A stretch of 64,000 nt of DNA, taken from NCBI RefSeq assembly GCF_022637555.1, contig NZ_CP093342.1:1116001-1180000 (forward strand). The letters are read 5' to 3'. Positions 1 to 7,863 of this stretch are shown here, one piece after another (the stretch's first letter is position 1; each line of letters starts with the position of its first letter). A program made the position numbers and the translations under genes. This DNA is from Microbacterium sp. H1-D42 (GTDB lineage Bacteria; Actinomycetota; Actinomycetes; Actinomycetales; Microbacteriaceae). Below the pieces are notes generated by a model that worked only from the letters and a program-made list of their open reading frames with translations, had not been told where the DNA came from and ran no database searches.

Positions 1-275
1 AGCGCGTGCTTGCCGTGCTCGAGGGCAAGCCGGGCATCTTCATGGTGCATCGGATGCGGCGTCGCGACATAGATGATGTCGACGTCGGGGTCGGCGACCA
101 GCGCCTGGTACGAGCCGTGTGCGCGGGGGATGTCGAACCGCGCCGCGAACGCGTCTGCCGATTCCTGACTGCGTGAGCCCACCGCGACGAGGTCGAGGCC
201 CGCGGTGCGCAGGTCGGATGCGAATGCGGCGGCGATGCCGCCCGTGGCGAGGATGCCCCAGCGAAGTCCGGTCAT
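1..275 (-). CDS. Gfo/Idh/MocA family oxidoreductase, N-terminal part (runs off the window)
   Basis: Only the first 91 codons are in the window; the gene continues past base 1. The visible part is a Rossmann fold: a glycine-rich nucleotide loop (GILATGGIA) at the N-terminus, then VGSRS after strand two, and a conserved VATPHPMHHEDA segment that precedes the usual EKP motif of this family. These enzymes are NAD(P)-dependent dehydrogenases of sugars, inositols or related polyols; the substrate cannot be told from this fragment. The start at 275 is supported by a -10-like TACGCT at 282-287, six bases upstream, so the mRNA is probably leaderless. Confidence 0.85.
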   Translation of the reverse strand, partial: MTGLRWGILATGGIAAAFASDLRTAGLDLVAVGSRSQESADAFAARFDIPRAHGSYQALVADPDVDIIYVATPHPMHHEDARLALEHGKHA

Positions 276-303
276 GTGTTCAGCGTACCGGGGCCCCTCG
301 CGC

Positions 304-1608
304 TCAGAGCGCGAGCGCCCGATCGAGGTCGGCGATCAGGTCGGCGGGATCCTCGAGCCCGGCTGAGACGCGGATCGTCGTCAGCGAGATGCCGGCGGCG
401 GCGCGCTGGTCGGCGGTGAGGTGGCCGTGGGTCATGGATGCCGGGTGCGCGACCAGGCTGCGCGCGTCGCCGATGTTCGCCACGAGACGGAACACGCGCA
501 GCGAGTCGAGCACGGTGGCGACGCGGTCGAAGGCGGCGTCGTCCTGGGGACCTGTCAGGTCGAAGGAGAACACCGACGGCACACCGTGCGGCAGATAACG
601 CTCGGCGAGCGCATGCCACGGGTTGCCGACGAGGCCCGGATGATGCACGGCGGCGACAGCCGGGTGCCCGGAGAGGTGCTCGGCAACCCGCAGCGCGGTG
701 GCGCTCTGCCGCGCGACCCGCAGGTCGAGCGTCTCGATGCCCTGCAGGATCTGCCAAGCGTTGAACGGTGAGATCGACGGGCCGAGATCGTGCACGTACT
801 TCGACTTCACGAGGGCGGCGAAGGCATGCCCCTGGCCGAACTTCTCCCACAGCACCATCTCGCCGAACCGGGTGTACGCCGCGGTGAACTGCGGCCAGCG
901 CGCAGCATCCGCCCCGAAATCGAAGGTGCCGAGATCCACCACCACGCCGCCGAGCGAACTGCCGTGCCCGGAGAGGAACTTGGTCGCCGAGTGCACCACG
1001 AAGTCGGCGCCGTGCTCGCCGGGCCGGATCAGGTGCGGCGTGCCGACGGTGCTGTCGATCACGAGCGGCACCCCCGCCTCGTGCGCGATGTCGGCGACGG
1101 CGCGGATGTCGAGCACCTGGGCGATCGGGTTGGCTACGGTCTCGGCGAACACCACCCGTGTCTGCGGGGTGATCGCGTCGCGCCAGGCGTCGAGGTCGTC
1201 CTGATCGACGAACGTGACGCCGATGCCGAAATCGTCGAGCGTCTCCTGCAGCAGGTCGATCGTGCCGCCGTACAGCTGGTGCGCGGCGACGATGTGCCCA
1301 CCGCGGTGGGCGAGTGCGAGCAGCGTGACGGCGACGGCCGCCTGACCGGATGCCACGGCGACGGCGCTCACGCCGCCCTCCAGCAGAGCCACCCGCTCTT
1401 CGAGGATCTGCTGCGTCGGATTGGCGTTGCGGCTGTAGATGATGCCCGCCTTGCGCAGCGCGAACAGGTCGGCCGCCTCTGCCAGTGACGAGAATTCGTA
1501 CGCAGCCGTCTGATGGATCGGCGGCACTGCGCCGACGGCATCGGATGCCCGGTAGCCGGCCTGCACCTGCGCGGTCGAGAAGCCCGGTGTGGGATCAAAC
1601 GTCGTCAT
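304..1608 (-). CDS. metY: O-acetylhomoserine sulfhydrylase (Cys/Met metabolism PLP enzyme)
   Basis: A 434-residue fold-type I PLP enzyme of the Cys/Met metabolism family, the usual length for O-acetyl-L-homoserine sulfhydrylases. It would make homocysteine from O-acetylhomoserine and sulfide in the cytosol. Visible landmarks are YSRNANPT near residues 58-65 (phosphate contacts from the neighbouring subunit), Asp185 facing the PLP nitrogen, and the PLP lysine Lys210 in [10 protein letters not shown]. The start at 1608 has a weak -10 (GAGTAT, 1615-1620) six bases upstream. No metX partner lies next to it in the window. Cystathionine gamma-synthase is the closest alternative, but length and the [10 protein letters not shown] context favour MetY. 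Confidence 0.85.
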   Translation of the reverse strand: MTTFDPTPGFSTAQVQAGYRASDAVGAVPPIHQTAAYEFSSLAEAADLFALRKAGIIYSRNANPTQQILEERVALLEGGVSAVAVASGQAAVAVTLLALAHRGGHIVAAHQLYGGTIDLLQETLDDFGIGVTFVDQDDLDAWRDAITPQTRVVFAETVANPIAQVLDIRAVADIAHEAGVPLVIDSTVGTPHLIRPGEHGADFVVHSATKFLSGHGSSLGGVVVDLGTFDFGADAARWPQFTAAYTRFGEMVLWEKFGQGHAFAALVKSKYVHDLGPSISPFNAWQILQGIETLDLRVARQSATALRVAEHLSGHPAVAAVHHPGLVGNPWHALAERYLPHGVPSVFSFDLTGPQDDAAFDRVATVLDSLRVFRLVANIGDARSLVAHPASMTHGHLTADQRAAAGISLTTIRVSAGLEDPADLIADLDRALAL

Positions 1609-1670
1609 GCGTCCATACTCGCGTTCAGCGGGGCAGGATGCCGTGGAATGTGTCGAACTGTTGCGCGGGC

Positions 1671-2615
1671 TCAGGGAACCAGGATGACCTTGCCTCGGGT
1701 TGCGTTCTGCTCGATGAGCTCGTGCGCACGGGCCGCCTCAGCGAGCGGAAGCTCCGGACCGAGCTCGATCTGGAAGTCACCGGCTTCGATGAGGTTGACG
1801 GTCAGCGGCACGGCTTCGTCGCGCCACGCCTTCTCCTGATCGGTGAGCGGGATCGGGCTGCCGCCCGAGAAGGCGCGGATGCCGAATTCCTCAGCATCGG
1901 GGCCCCGCACGATCGTCGCGATGCGGTTCCTGTCGGCCACCAGCTCGAGGGAGGTCTGGATCGCCTCGTCGGTGCCGATGCAATCCAGCGCGACCGTGAC
2001 ACCGTCGGGGGCCGCCTCGCGCACGCGGTCGGCGAGCCCGTCGCCGTAGGCCACCGGGATCGCCCCCAGCGCGCGCAGCTGTTCGAATCGGGCCGGACTG
2101 CCGGTGGCGATGACCTTCGCGCCCCACAGCACGGCGTACTGCACGACGGCCTGTCCCACGGCGCCCGATCCGGCGTGCACGAGCAGGGCGTCGCCCTGGC
2201 CGACCTTCAGTGAGCGGAGGCACTGATAGGCGGTGCCGATCGGGATGCCCAGGGCCGCGCCCTCTGCCATCGTCACGCCGTCCGAGAGGCGAACCAGCCG
2301 CGATACCGGGACGGTCAGGGCGGTGGCGTAGGTGCCGAGCACGTTGTTGATGGCGACGCGATCGCCGACGGCGAATCCGGTCACTCCCTCGCCGAGCTCC
2401 GAGACCACGCCGGCGCCATCGAACCCGACGCGACGCGGTTCGACGATGGGAGGTGAAGGGCGGGCGCCGCGGCGCAGCTTCGCATCGAGAGGGTTGACAC
2501 CCGCTGCCTCGATGCGCACGACGACTTCGCCGGGCCCTGCTACGGGATCCGGGATGTCGACGAGATGAAGGACGTCAGGTGTGCCGAGTTCCGTATACAC
2601 GATCGCGCGAGCCAT
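1671..2615 (-). CDS. NADP-dependent quinone-oxidoreductase-like protein (zinc-free MDR)
   Basis: A 314-residue medium-chain dehydrogenase/reductase of the zinc-independent quinone oxidoreductase type. The N-terminal GroES-like half carries AGVNPLDAK near residue 38, and the Rossmann half has the dinucleotide loop HAGSGAVGQAVVQ near residue 145. No structural or catalytic zinc cysteines are visible, which separates it from alcohol dehydrogenases. Such enzymes reduce quinones or alpha,beta-unsaturated carbonyls with NADPH; the true substrate is unknown. The start is supported by TAGCCT at 2622-2627 on the minus strand, exactly six bases upstream (leaderless). It is divergent from the glycosidase gene at 2720. 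Confidence 0.85.
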   Translation of the reverse strand: MARAIVYTELGTPDVLHLVDIPDPVAGPGEVVVRIEAAGVNPLDAKLRRGARPSPPIVEPRRVGFDGAGVVSELGEGVTGFAVGDRVAINNVLGTYATALTVPVSRLVRLSDGVTMAEGAALGIPIGTAYQCLRSLKVGQGDALLVHAGSGAVGQAVVQYAVLWGAKVIATGSPARFEQLRALGAIPVAYGDGLADRVREAAPDGVTVALDCIGTDEAIQTSLELVADRNRIATIVRGPDAEEFGIRAFSGGSPIPLTDQEKAWRDEAVPLTVNLIEAGDFQIELGPELPLAEAARAHELIEQNATRGKVILVP

Positions 2616-2707
2616 GTGGCCAGGCTACCCGGACGATGGGGGCGAGAGGCCAGCAGCCAGGGGTCGAGGGCTGTGCTGCCGGGGCGGCCAGCCCCACCCG
2701 CCGGCTC

Positions 2708-2713
2708 TATGAT
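2708..2713 (+). promoter_or_regulatory. -10 box TATGAT of a leaderless promoter for the glycosidase gene
   Basis: TATGAT matches the TATAAT consensus at five of six positions and lies six bases before the ATG at 2720. Transcription would therefore start at or next to the start codon. It decides between the ATG at 2720 and a longer in-frame reading that starts at 2579 inside the divergent neighbour. Confidence 0.6.
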
Positions 2714-2719
2714 CAGAGG

Positions 2720-5700
2720 ATGACGATGGCGCGGCGACGAGGAGTCGTCGCTGTCGTCGCATCGATCGTGCTGATCGCCCTCGGAGCAGGGGCCGCACTC
2801 GCGGTCGGCGACGCTCTGGGCATCCGCACCGAACCCTCAGCGCCGATGCAGCACGAGGTCGTCGTCGCGGGCGCCGTCGCGGAACCGGTCGCCCCGCCGA
2901 AGATCACCACACTCGACGCGCCCCGCTCGGAGCGGATCGGCGTCGCGCTGGATGAGCTGCGCGACGCGATCACCGACGCCGGTGCGACAGCGGGAGAGGC
3001 TGCTCTCACAGTCCCCGACACCGCGCCGGGGCCGGGTGGCGATGACGCGTACGCCCTCGAAGGGGATGCCGCGAACCTGACCATCAGGGCGTCGACCGAG
3101 GCGGGAGCCGTGCGGGCGATCTACGATCTCGCGGGTCAGGTGCGAGCCGCGCGGCCGCTGAGCGACCTGATCGGCGCGCATGCCGCATCCGCACTTCCGC
3201 TGCGGATGACCGACCTCGGCGCGGTCGGGGTGAAGCCCGACCCGGCCGAGTGGGAGACCGGCACCGACTACTCACACGCCTCGAAGGCGTTCGCCGACGT
3301 CTTCCAGACAGACGCGCCGTACATCGACCAGACCGCGCTGGCGGCGGCGTACGACGATTTTGACGTCTTCCTGCGCCATTCACTCGCAAACGGGTTCAAC
3401 GCGGTCGCGTTCCCCGGATTCGTCGAATTCGTCACCTTCGACGACGCTCCGGGCGGCCCCGTCTACAGCGAGGGCGACGAGCACCGTGCGAAGGCGCTGG
3501 CCATGCGCGAGGCGTTCGCGCCGTTCTGGGAGCGGGCAGACGAGCTCGGGGTCAAGGTCTTCCTCCGCACCGACATGCTGGCGCTGACAGGTCGGCTCGA
3601 GCAGTACCTGCAGGACCGCTTCGGTTCGCTCGACACCGAGAACCCGGAACTCTGGGACGTCTACACCGCCGGCCTCGACGAACTGTACGACGCGGTGCCG
3701 GCGCTGGATGGCGTGCTGATCCGCATCGGCGAAGCAGGCACCGTGTACGACGTGGACGGCTGGGACTACTACTCCTCCCTCAGCGTCACGACCGTCGATG
3801 CCGTCCGGGCCATGCTCGAGGCGTTCACCGGGCAGGCGGAGGCATCCGCGCGCGAGGTCGTCTTCCGCACCTGGTCGGTGGGGGTCGGCGGCGTCGGAGA
3901 CATGCACACCAACGCCGACTCGTACGAGGCGGTGCTCGGCGGCATCGACTCTGCGGCCCTGATCGTGTCGACCAAGTACACCCTGGGTGACTTCTACACC
4001 TGGCTGCCGCTGAACGACACGCTCGCGCAGGGCACGCAGCGGCGCATCGTCGAGCTGCAGAGCAGACGCGAGTTCGAGAACTTCGGCGCCTTCGCGAACG
4101 ACCTCGGCGCCGAGTACCAGTGGGCGCTGCAGCGGCTGCTCGCCGCGAACGAGAACATCGAGGGCATCTGGGCGTGGACGCAGGACGGCGGTCCGTGGCG
4201 CGCCGGCCCGATGACCCTGTACCTGAAGGCCGGGTTCTGGCAGCTGTACGAGCTGAACACGCAGGTGGCCGGGGCGCTCGCGCGTGACCCGTCCGCCGAC
4301 GTGGCGGCCGTCACGGCGGACTGGGCGCGGGAGTGGTTCTCGAGCGACCCTGAGACGGTCGGGGCGATCACGGCGGCGATGGCGGACTCCCGTGACGCGA
4401 TCGCGCACGGCCTGTACATCGCCCCGTTCGCACAGCAGCGGGTGTTCGCGATCGGGCTGGAACCGCCGCCCATGATGTGGATCTTCGAGTGGGACATCCT
4501 CACCGGAGACTCCGCGGTGCTCGATGTCATGTATTCGATCGTCCGCGATGCCGAGGGCGGCATCGATGCGGCGATCGCCGAGGGGGCGCAGGCCGTCGAG
4601 ACCGCGCAGACCATGCTCGACACGGTGGTGGCGACGGATGCTGAGACCTGGCGTTCGCCCGAGGTCCGCGATGCGTTCGTCGGGGCGCTCGAGTACGAGG
4701 TCGACACCCTGCGTCTACTCGCGTCGTACCGGTCGCTGCTCCTGCACCAGGGGCAGTGGCATGACACGCGCGCGCCAGCTGCGCGTGCGGCGTGGGATGC
4801 GGACCGCGCGACGTTCGAGAAGCTGGCCGCCGCGCATCTGGAGACGTACGAGGGTGACGTCGCGCATCCGGCGATGAATCTCACCGCGGCGCAGTTGGGC
4901 ATCGAGCGAACCGCACGCGACGACGTGATGGCCTGGCTCGCGCGGGGGCTGCTGGCGTTGGCTGTGGCGTGGGTCGTCATCGGGATGCTGGCAGCGCGCA
5001 CTCGGCTGGTGCGCCGACCAGGTGCCGTCGCGGCGGGGGCGAGTTGGGTCGCGTCGACCAGGCCCTGGCGCGCACGGGAATCCACCCTCGGCATGCTCGA
5101 CCTCGACCGCTGGCTGCTGCTGGTTGTGCCCGCCGCGCTGCTGGTCGCGACGCGGGCCGTGCAGACGTCGTTCCTGTCGTGGACGCATCTGGCTGTCATC
5201 ATCGGCTCGTGGGTCGTGTTCGCTCTCGTCATCCGGCTGTTCGTGCGGAAGCGTTCGCCGTGGCCGGTCATCGCGGCCGTCGGGGGTGTCGTGGTGCTGC
5301 GGTGCATCCTCACTCTCTTCGCGCTGTCGTTCACCGGACCCGGTGGGTATTGGTACGCGTTCTGGACGGAGCCCGCGCCGCGCACGGTATACATCGCCGT
5401 CGCCTTCGGACTGTTCCTGTGGGTGTTCGTCGCTGCCGGATGGGCGCTGTCGACCCAGATCGGCGCTCGCCGTGCCACCGGGGCTGTGCTCGCCTCGGTC
5501 GGCGCGGGACTCCTCCTGCCGGCGGTCGTGATCGGCGCCATCGGGCTGGAGGCCGCGCTCACGGTCTGGAACGACCAGATGGGCCTGTTGCCCTGGGGTC
5601 TCGCCCGCATCCTCGGCATCACCACCTACCTCGACATCCCGACGGCCACGCCGTGGGCGGCTGCCGGCTTCGCAGTGGTGCTGCTCGTGGTCGGTGTGCT

Positions 5701-5743
5701 GCTCGCGCTGCCCGGGCGGCGAGAGCGCGCCGGTTCTCACTGA
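2720..5743 (+). CDS. membrane-anchored GH67 (alpha-glucuronidase)-like protein fused to a polytopic membrane domain
   Basis: A 1007-residue protein in three parts. Residues about 8-32 are a signal anchor. About 45-700 is an extracytoplasmic glycosidase-like region with an N-terminal alpha/beta domain and a barrel; IRIGEAG (near 338), STKYTLGDF and VELQSRREFENFG resemble GH67 landmarks in order, and EGIWAWTQDGGPW (near 480-490) closes the barrel. About 737-995 is a membrane domain with some seven hydrophobic segments. Classical alpha-glucuronidases are soluble and near 680 residues, so the fusion is unusual. A role in cleaving or sensing uronic-acid-containing glycans at the cell surface is inference, and catalytic carboxylates were not assigned. 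The ATG at 2720 is preferred because TATGAT lies six bases upstream. Confidence 0.6.
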   Translation: MTMARRRGVVAVVASIVLIALGAGAALAVGDALGIRTEPSAPMQHEVVVAGAVAEPVAPPKITTLDAPRSERIGVALDELRDAITDAGATAGEAALTVPDTAPGPGGDDAYALEGDAANLTIRASTEAGAVRAIYDLAGQVRAARPLSDLIGAHAASALPLRMTDLGAVGVKPDPAEWETGTDYSHASKAFADVFQTDAPYIDQTALAAAYDDFDVFLRHSLANGFNAVAFPGFVEFVTFDDAPGGPVYSEGDEHRAKALAMREAFAPFWERADELGVKVFLRTDMLALTGRLEQYLQDRFGSLDTENPELWDVYTAGLDELYDAVPALDGVLIRIGEAGTVYDVDGWDYYSSLSVTTVDAVRAMLEAFTGQAEASAREVVFRTWSVGVGGVGDMHTNADSYEAVLGGIDSAALIVSTKYTLGDFYTWLPLNDTLAQGTQRRIVELQSRREFENFGAFANDLGAEYQWALQRLLAANENIEGIWAWTQDGGPWRAGPMTLYLKAGFWQLYELNTQVAGALARDPSADVAAVTADWAREWFSSDPETVGAITAAMADSRDAIAHGLYIAPFAQQRVFAIGLEPPPMMWIFEWDILTGDSAVLDVMYSIVRDAEGGIDAAIAEGAQAVETAQTMLDTVVATDAETWRSPEVRDAFVGALEYEVDTLRLLASYRSLLLHQGQWHDTRAPAARAAWDADRATFEKLAAAHLETYEGDVAHPAMNLTAAQLGIERTARDDVMAWLARGLLALAVAWVVIGMLAARTRLVRRPGAVAAGASWVASTRPWRARESTLGMLDLDRWLLLVVPAALLVATRAVQTSFLSWTHLAVIIGSWVVFALVIRLFVRKRSPWPVIAAVGGVVVLRCILTLFALSFTGPGGYWYAFWTEPAPRTVYIAVAFGLFLWVFVAAGWALSTQIGARRATGAVLASVGAGLLLPAVVIGAIGLEAALTVWNDQMGLLPWGLARILGITTYLDIPTATPWAAAGFAVVLLVVGVLLALPGRRERAGSH

Positions 5744-6097
5744 GTCGGACGAGGCGCTCCACCGTGGCGGTGACGGGGCAGAACGAGATTCCGGGTAGGC
5801 CGTTCGGTGGCGAGGGCGTTCCACCACTTCGACGCGCTGCGCTTGCTCAGTGCGTTTCGTCACTTCGACCCGCTCCGCCCGCTCAGTGCATCGCTCGCGT
5901 AGCGGTCGCTGAGCGAGCGCAGCGAGTCGAAGGGCGCTCAACGACCCGGGCGTGCTCATCACCAGAGAGGGCGGAGGGATCGTCGCGGAGCGAGCACCGG
6001 GAGGGGCCGCCGGAGCGCCAGCGGAGGCGGAGGGTCCCGCTCTGCGAGCGCAGCGACGGTCCCCGCCAGCCTGCCCCCGACCCGCCCGCAACATCGA
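5744..6097. repeat. intergenic stretch with a ~29-bp repeat in two direct copies and one inverted copy
   Basis: No gene is seen here. Two direct copies of a unit of the form CACTTCGACnCGCTnCGC followed by GCTCAGTGC start at 5825 and 5861 (36-base period). An inverted copy lies at about 5903-5931 and reads GGTCGCTGAGCGAGCGCAGC on the plus strand. The copies can fold into a long hairpin just after the glycosidase stop. Bases 5970-6065 hold a second GC-rich stretch with the same GAGCGCAGCGA flavour. Related sequence recurs at 7797-7863. It looks like a dispersed actinobacterial intergenic repeat that may also act as a terminator. Confidence 0.6.
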
Positions 6098-7600
6098 CTA
6101 AGTGAACGCGAAGTCGGGGAGTGAGAGTCGTGGGGTGCGCCAGTGGTGTTCGGGGTCCCACCATGCGGGTCCGCGGATTTCGGGGAGTCCGTGGTTCATG
6201 CGGATCTCCCACCCGGAGTAGTCCAGGGAGCGGTGGTGCCACCAGCACAGCGGGACGCCGTTGTCGGTGCTGGTCGGTCCACCTCTGGCATGTTCGGTGA
6301 CGTGGTGAATCTCACACCACGTGGCGGGAACGTGACACCCGGGGATCAGACACTCCCTGTCGCGCAGGGTGATCGCCCGGCGCTGGTGGACGGTGAAGAT
6401 CCGGTCGGTGACCGTGATCCCCACGATCCGGCCCTGCTCGGTGAACACCCGCTGGATCGCCCCCGTGCACCCGGTGTGCCGGGCGGCGGCCGCGTGCACC
6501 GGGGCTTCGACGCCGGGGATGGTGGCCCAGGAGCTGTCGGCGGAATCCAGGTGCACCACCAGCGTCGGCGCCGCACCGCCCAGCGACGGCATATCCGCAT
6601 GCCGGGCCGCGATGCCCAGGGCCGCGGCGAGGGCGTCGTGCTGCTTCTGCCCCCGTGTACGCGTGTCGAGCACGCTGCGCGGGTCGGTGTTGAACGGGTC
6701 CCCGTCACCGGCGTTGTCCCCGTCGTCGTCAGCATCGTCGGCGCGGTGGTCGTCTTCCTCGTCGGATGGGCGGAAGGTGACACCTTCCGGAACGGGTGGC
6801 CCGTCGGTCTTCGGGTTCAGCTGCGCATCCAGCAGCAGCTGCAACTGCGCGTAGGTCTCGGGCAGCAGGTTCCCCCGCAGTGGATACACCCCATCCTGCA
6901 TCCGCCCGATCGACAGGAACCGACGCGTCATCGCCCGCTGCTCGGTCGGCTCCGCGCCATCAGGGTCCAGCCGCAGAGCGATCGCATGCGCGATCGCCTT
7001 CACATCCTCCGGCGTCGCCGGGGGCACCCTGTCCCGCTGCGCCGCGTCATCGGCATCCGCCCCATCATCGGCATCCGTATCTCCACCGTCTGCATCCGCG
7101 CCCTCCGTGGCCGTGTACCCGCGCACCACCTCCGCGAGCACCGCGTCGGCCTTCCACCGGTCCGCGGCGCCGATCCGGTCGCCAGCGGATTCGACCGGGC
7201 CGGTCGCGGCCAACAGCCCGGTCACACCGATCGCCCCGTCCAGCATCGCCTGCCGCAGCGCCGGCCACCGCGCCGGGAGCGGCGCCCCGGACGTGAGGAC
7301 CGTCTCCCGGTGCACCGCCTTGCCGGCCTTCACCAGCTGCCCGGCGGTGCGGGCGTCCACCCGCAGAGTGCGCTGGAGCAGGTCGTTCATGTTCCGACAT
7401 CCGGCATTGTGCGGCAGGTCGACCGACTCGGACGTCGCGACCGTCTCCACGATCACCGCCTCCACCCGGCGCAGGGCATCCCCGGCCACGCTCAGCAACT
7501 GCAATCGCTCCGTGTCAGACAGGCCAGTGAACTCGTCCGCGCTCAGCACCTGATCGAGGTCGGCGACGACCCGATCCAGGAGAGCGGCGGTGCTTTTCAT
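6098..7600 (-). CDS. DUF222 and HNH endonuclease domain protein (13E12-repeat type)
   Basis: A 500-residue protein with an N-terminal helical DUF222 region (about 1-330) and a C-terminal HNH nuclease motif (about 417-460): CLIPGC, then EIHHVTEHARGG, NGVPLCWWHH. The zinc-type cysteines and the HH pair of the nuclease are all present. Two acidic low-complexity linkers rich in Asp (about residues 175-195 and 290-315) interrupt the DUF222 part. These proteins are multicopy in many actinobacterial genomes, and mycobacterial relatives are the REP13E12 repeats; their function is unknown. Start: an in-frame TTG lies at 7612, but the ATG at 7600 is preferred, with TTGAAT at 7607-7612 as a possible -10 six bases upstream. 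It is flanked on both sides by related intergenic repeats. Confidence 0.8.
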   Translation of the reverse strand: MKSTAALLDRVVADLDQVLSADEFTGLSDTERLQLLSVAGDALRRVEAVIVETVATSESVDLPHNAGCRNMNDLLQRTLRVDARTAGQLVKAGKAVHRETVLTSGAPLPARWPALRQAMLDGAIGVTGLLAATGPVESAGDRIGAADRWKADAVLAEVVRGYTATEGADADGGDTDADDGADADDAAQRDRVPPATPEDVKAIAHAIALRLDPDGAEPTEQRAMTRRFLSIGRMQDGVYPLRGNLLPETYAQLQLLLDAQLNPKTDGPPVPEGVTFRPSDEEDDHRADDADDDGDNAGDGDPFNTDPRSVLDTRTRGQKQHDALAAALGIAARHADMPSLGGAAPTLVVHLDSADSSWATIPGVEAPVHAAAARHTGCTGAIQRVFTEQGRIVGITVTDRIFTVHQRRAITLRDRECLIPGCHVPATWCEIHHVTEHARGGPTSTDNGVPLCWWHHRSLDYSGWEIRMNHGLPEIRGPAWWDPEHHWRTPRLSLPDFAFT

Positions 7601-7696
7601 ACCTCTATTCAACAGGGGGCCACCGACATTGACAGGGCAGAATCCGGCTGATCAGAGAAACTTTTTTGAAAAGTTCCAAACCCTGGACTTGTCCCT

Positions 7697-7720
7697 CTCC
7701 CCGGCCACCCGGCCGGGGAG
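7697..7720. terminator. strong GC hairpin between hrpA and the HNH gene
   Basis: Perfect 10-bp inverted repeat CTCCCCGGCC / GGCCGGGGAG with a four-base loop. No T-tract follows on either strand, as is common in high-GC actinobacteria. It sits about 130 bases past the hrpA stop in the minus direction. A weaker AT-rich hairpin (AACTTTT / AAAAGTT, 7660-7676) follows. The pair would separate the hrpA and HNH transcripts. Confidence 0.45.
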
Positions 7721-7796
7721 CCAAAAGACGCTCATGCACCCCTCAGAACCGACATCTGGCTCCCCGCCACGCAGCATCGGGCCTCGGGTTTCGGCG

Positions 7797-7863
7797 TTTC
7801 GACACTTCGTCTCGCTGCACTCGATCAGCGCACCGCTCGCACTGTCGCTCGCTCAACGACCGG
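7797..7863. repeat. second copy of the CTTCG/CGCTGC/GCTCA intergenic repeat, overlapping the hrpA stop
   Basis: Bases from 7797 read TTTCGACACTTCGTCTCGCT and continue into a TCAGCGCACC and CGCTCGCTCAACGACC stretch, an imperfect copy of the unit seen at 5825-5931. The final part supplies the hrpA stop codon (7853-7855) and its last codons. It probably forms the 3' end of the hrpA message. Confidence 0.5.

Noticed and set aside
3994..5625. 543-codon minus-strand frame inside the glycosidase gene
   Set aside because: Ser/Thr/Ala-rich shadow with no domain; the plus-strand protein has signal anchor, barrel and helices in order.
7660..7676. AT-rich hairpin as an intrinsic terminator
   Set aside because: AACTTTT/AAAAGTT is a weak stem without a clean T-tract; the GC hairpin at 7697-7720 is a better candidate.
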